Shown here in pieces: positions 6,287 through 8,053 of a stretch of DNA of 8,053 nt. Origin of the DNA: Fimbriimonadaceae bacterium (GTDB lineage Bacteria; Armatimonadota; Fimbriimonadia; Fimbriimonadales; Fimbriimonadaceae); NCBI GenBank assembly GCA_019694835.1, contig JAIBBE010000037.1, positions 1 through 8,053 of the forward strand, given 5' to 3'. The translations under genes and the position numbers were made by a program. Numbering within the stretch: the first letter of the stretch is position 1; every line of letters starts with the position of its first letter. The notes below the pieces were generated by a model. It ran no database searches. It worked only from the letters and a program-made list of their open reading frames with translations, and was not told the DNA's origin.

Positions 6287-6296
6287 AACAACTAGG

Positions 6297-8053
6297 ATGC
6301 GCACCACGACGAGGCCTCCGCTTTCGTCTCGGAAGAGGCTGGAAGCCGAGCTTTCTCACCGAGCCACCGATACCTTGGGCATCGCGGCATTTGCCGCCGC
6401 CCTGATCATGATCGTCGCCCTTGCCCTCGGCAACGCGGGCGTCCTGGGTAGCGCCCTCGGCGGCTTCTTCTCATTGCTCTTCGGGCGCGGCGCTTGGGCA
6501 GTACCCGGTGTGTTGATTCTCTTTGGGGTCGCCTTCTTTGCCGGTCGGCGGAGTCTGGAACTTAGCCGACTGACCTGGGGGGCGCTGCTTATCTTTGCTG
6601 CCGTCGTCGGAGCGTTTGCTCGCGACCTTCGCGGTGACTACTTCGACCCCGAAATCGTGTCGATTTCCGGCGGTTACCTCGGCGCAATCATCGGCTGGGC
6701 GCTGGACGCGCTCTTGGGAACCGCGAAATTCGTAGGCATAGGTGCGCTTGGGATGGTTGGTATTGTCCTCTGCGCCGACGCTCCCCTTCGCGCGTTCTAT
6801 GAATCCGCGCGCGAACGTGCTGCCCTTCGCAAGCAGACCCGCGCCGTGCCGTCGAAAGCCAGCAAGGCTCTCAAGCCCGCCAAAGCCGTCATCGTCAACC
6901 CCGAGCCCGAACGTACTCCGACCCGCGAAGCTGAGCCGGCAAAAAAGAAGTTCAGCCCGAAGGTCACCGAGACTCAGCAGTCGCTCGGCACGACTCAGCA
7001 GCCGATGCCCAAGGAAGGCTACACGCTGCCGCCGCTCTCGATCCTCGCTGAGCCCAAACCGCGACCGAAGCGCACTCCCCAGGAGATGCAGCAGAACATC
7101 GAGACGCTGGAAGGCACGCTCGAAGAGTTTCGGATCGAAGCGAACGTCGTCGAGATCGCGACGGGACCGACCATCACGCGCTACGAGATACAGCTTGGCC
7201 CGGGTATCCGGGTGGGACGCATCACCGCACTCGCCGACAACATCGCCATGAACCTGGCGGCGTCGCACGTTCGCGTCGAAGCACCGATCCCCGGCAAAGC
7301 CGCGATTGGCGTCGAGGTTCCCAACTCCCAGCCGAGCACGGTCACACTCCGCGAGTTGTGCGACTCGAAAGAATTCCGCGATCATCCCAGTCGTCTGTGT
7401 GTGGCACTCGGGCAAGACGTCAGCGGCGTCAACAAGTACACCGACCTCACGAAGATGCCGCACTTGCTCATCGGCGGCGCGACCAACAGCGGCAAGAGCA
7501 TCGGCCTCGCGACGATCATCATGTCGCTCCTCATGCGCAATACGCCGAAGGACTGCCGCATGGTCATGATCGATCCCAAGCGGGTCGAACTTAGCCTCTT
7601 CGACGGCATCCCGCATCTCCTCTGTCCAGTCGTGAAGGATGTCAAGGAAGCTCCCGGTGTCCTGCGTGCGGTCTGGCGAGAGATGGACCGACGCTACGAC
7701 CAGTTCAGCGAAGCTGGCGTCCGCAACATCGACGGCTGGAACGAAAAGGCGACGTTTGCCGAGAAGCTGCCGTACATCGTCGTCATCATTGATGAGCTTG
7801 CCGACATGATGATCCAAGCGGCGGCCGAGGTTGAGACGTCGATCTGTCGGCTCGCCCAGCTTGCCCGCGCGACCGGCATTCACCTCGTCATCGCCACCCA
7901 ACGCCCTTCGGTGGACGTCATTACCGGCACGATTAAGGCCAACATCGCCAGCCGGATCGCCTTTTCTGTCTCCAGTGGCATCGACTCGCGCACCATCCTC
8001 GACCAGGTCGGGGCCGAGCGGCTGGTGGGCAAAGGCGACATGCTCTTCCTCCC
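6297..8053 (+). CDS. ftsK: DNA translocase FtsK/SpoIIIE family (3' end outside window)
   Basis: The first 585 codons are present. FtsK is a septum-anchored hexameric ATPase that pumps chromosomal DNA during division and dimer resolution. Several hydrophobic segments (about 27-45, 49-62, 66-83, 92-108 and 123-160) match the FtsK 4TM membrane domain. A Pro/Lys/Ala-rich linker (about 170-255) leads to the alpha domain from about residue 261 (GPTITRYE 290-297; IPGKAAIGVEVPN 331-343). The RecA-like motor has Walker A GGATNSGKS (393-401, Lys400), Walker B VVIIDELAD with Asp499-Glu500, and ATQRPS (533-538), the usual FtsK sensor region. The end of the motor and the gamma winged helix that reads DNA polarity lie beyond the edge. 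The start is supported by AGGAG ten bases upstream. A long antisense frame here is only a shadow. Confidence 0.96.
   Translation, partial: MRTTTRPPLSSRKRLEAELSHRATDTLGIAAFAAALIMIVALALGNAGVLGSALGGFFSLLFGRGAWAVPGVLILFGVAFFAGRRSLELSRLTWGALLIFAAVVGAFARDLRGDYFDPEIVSISGGYLGAIIGWALDALLGTAKFVGIGALGMVGIVLCADAPLRAFYESARERAALRKQTRAVPSKASKALKPAKAVIVNPEPERTPTREAEPAKKKFSPKVTETQQSLGTTQQPMPKEGYTLPPLSILAEPKPRPKRTPQEMQQNIETLEGTLEEFRIEANVVEIATGPTITRYEIQLGPGIRVGRITALADNIAMNLAASHVRVEAPIPGKAAIGVEVPNSQPSTVTLRELCDSKEFRDHPSRLCVALGQDVSGVNKYTDLTKMPHLLIGGATNSGKSIGLATIIMSLLMRNTPKDCRMVMIDPKRVELSLFDGIPHLLCPVVKDVKEAPGVLRAVWREMDRRYDQFSEAGVRNIDGWNEKATFAEKLPYIVVIIDELADMMIQAAAEVETSICRLAQLARATGIHLVIATQRPSVDVITGTIKANIASRIAFSVSSGIDSRTILDQVGAERLVGKGDMLFL

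Larger units (their letters stand above)
5941..6296. other. Intergenic region lexA-ftsK
   Basis: This 356-base stretch has open frames, but they run through the tandem repeat and have no ribosome sites or recognisable product. It contains the repeat block (5957-6211), a unique stretch of about 40 bases, then the ftsK promoter and ribosome site. No T-tract terminator for lexA is visible. Confidence 0.6.

Noticed and set aside
5956..6295. Short plus-strand proteins in the lexA-ftsK gap
   Set aside because: The frames run through tandem repeats whose copies differ by indels that change frame, which is not expected of coding sequence.
6471..7901. A 476-codon minus-strand open frame
   Set aside because: Antisense to ftsK, which shows full Walker A and B motifs on the plus strand; the antisense product is Asp/Arg-rich and without homology that I recognise.

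Overview
The window carries five protein genes and several structured non-coding stretches from a bacterial chromosome with moderately high G+C. A lipoprotein, a membrane-anchored SurA/PpiD-like protein, LexA and FtsK point to a didermic (Gram-negative type) bacterium with an SOS response. The phylum cannot be fixed from sequence alone. The Ig-like/beta-propeller lipoprotein and the small extragenic palindromes would suit an under-sampled lineage such as Armatimonadota or Planctomycetota, but that is only a guess.

Layout. Positions 1-2368 (minus) hold the first 789 codons of a large lipoprotein built from three similar ~200-residue modules followed by the start of a TolB/PD40-like beta-propeller; its 3' end lies outside the window. 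Positions 2369-2672 are intergenic and contain its promoter and a duplicated Shine-Dalgarno leader. pyrE (2673-3239, minus) encodes orotate phosphoribosyltransferase. Positions 3240-3351 contain three strong palindromes that look like a REP-type element. A 592-residue membrane-anchored chaperone/PPIase-like protein (3352-5130, minus) follows, possibly co-transcribed with pyrE. Positions 5131-5310 form a divergent promoter region between that gene and lexA (5311-5940, plus), with a candidate LexA operator next to the lexA start. Positions 5941-6296 contain a ~105-bp non-coding repeat in about 2.4 copies. ftsK (6297 to the window end, plus) is cut after its Walker B and ATQRPS motifs.

How the parts relate. 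LexA represses DNA-damage genes, probably including itself through the 20-bp imperfect palindrome upstream of its start. FtsK, on the same strand, pumps DNA at the division septum. The minus-strand block serves envelope functions (lipoprotein, periplasmic chaperone) with pyrimidine synthesis between them. No mobile-element gene, tRNA, rRNA or CRISPR array is visible. The genes are mostly housekeeping; the unusual content is in the intergenic repeats and in two poorly characterised envelope proteins.
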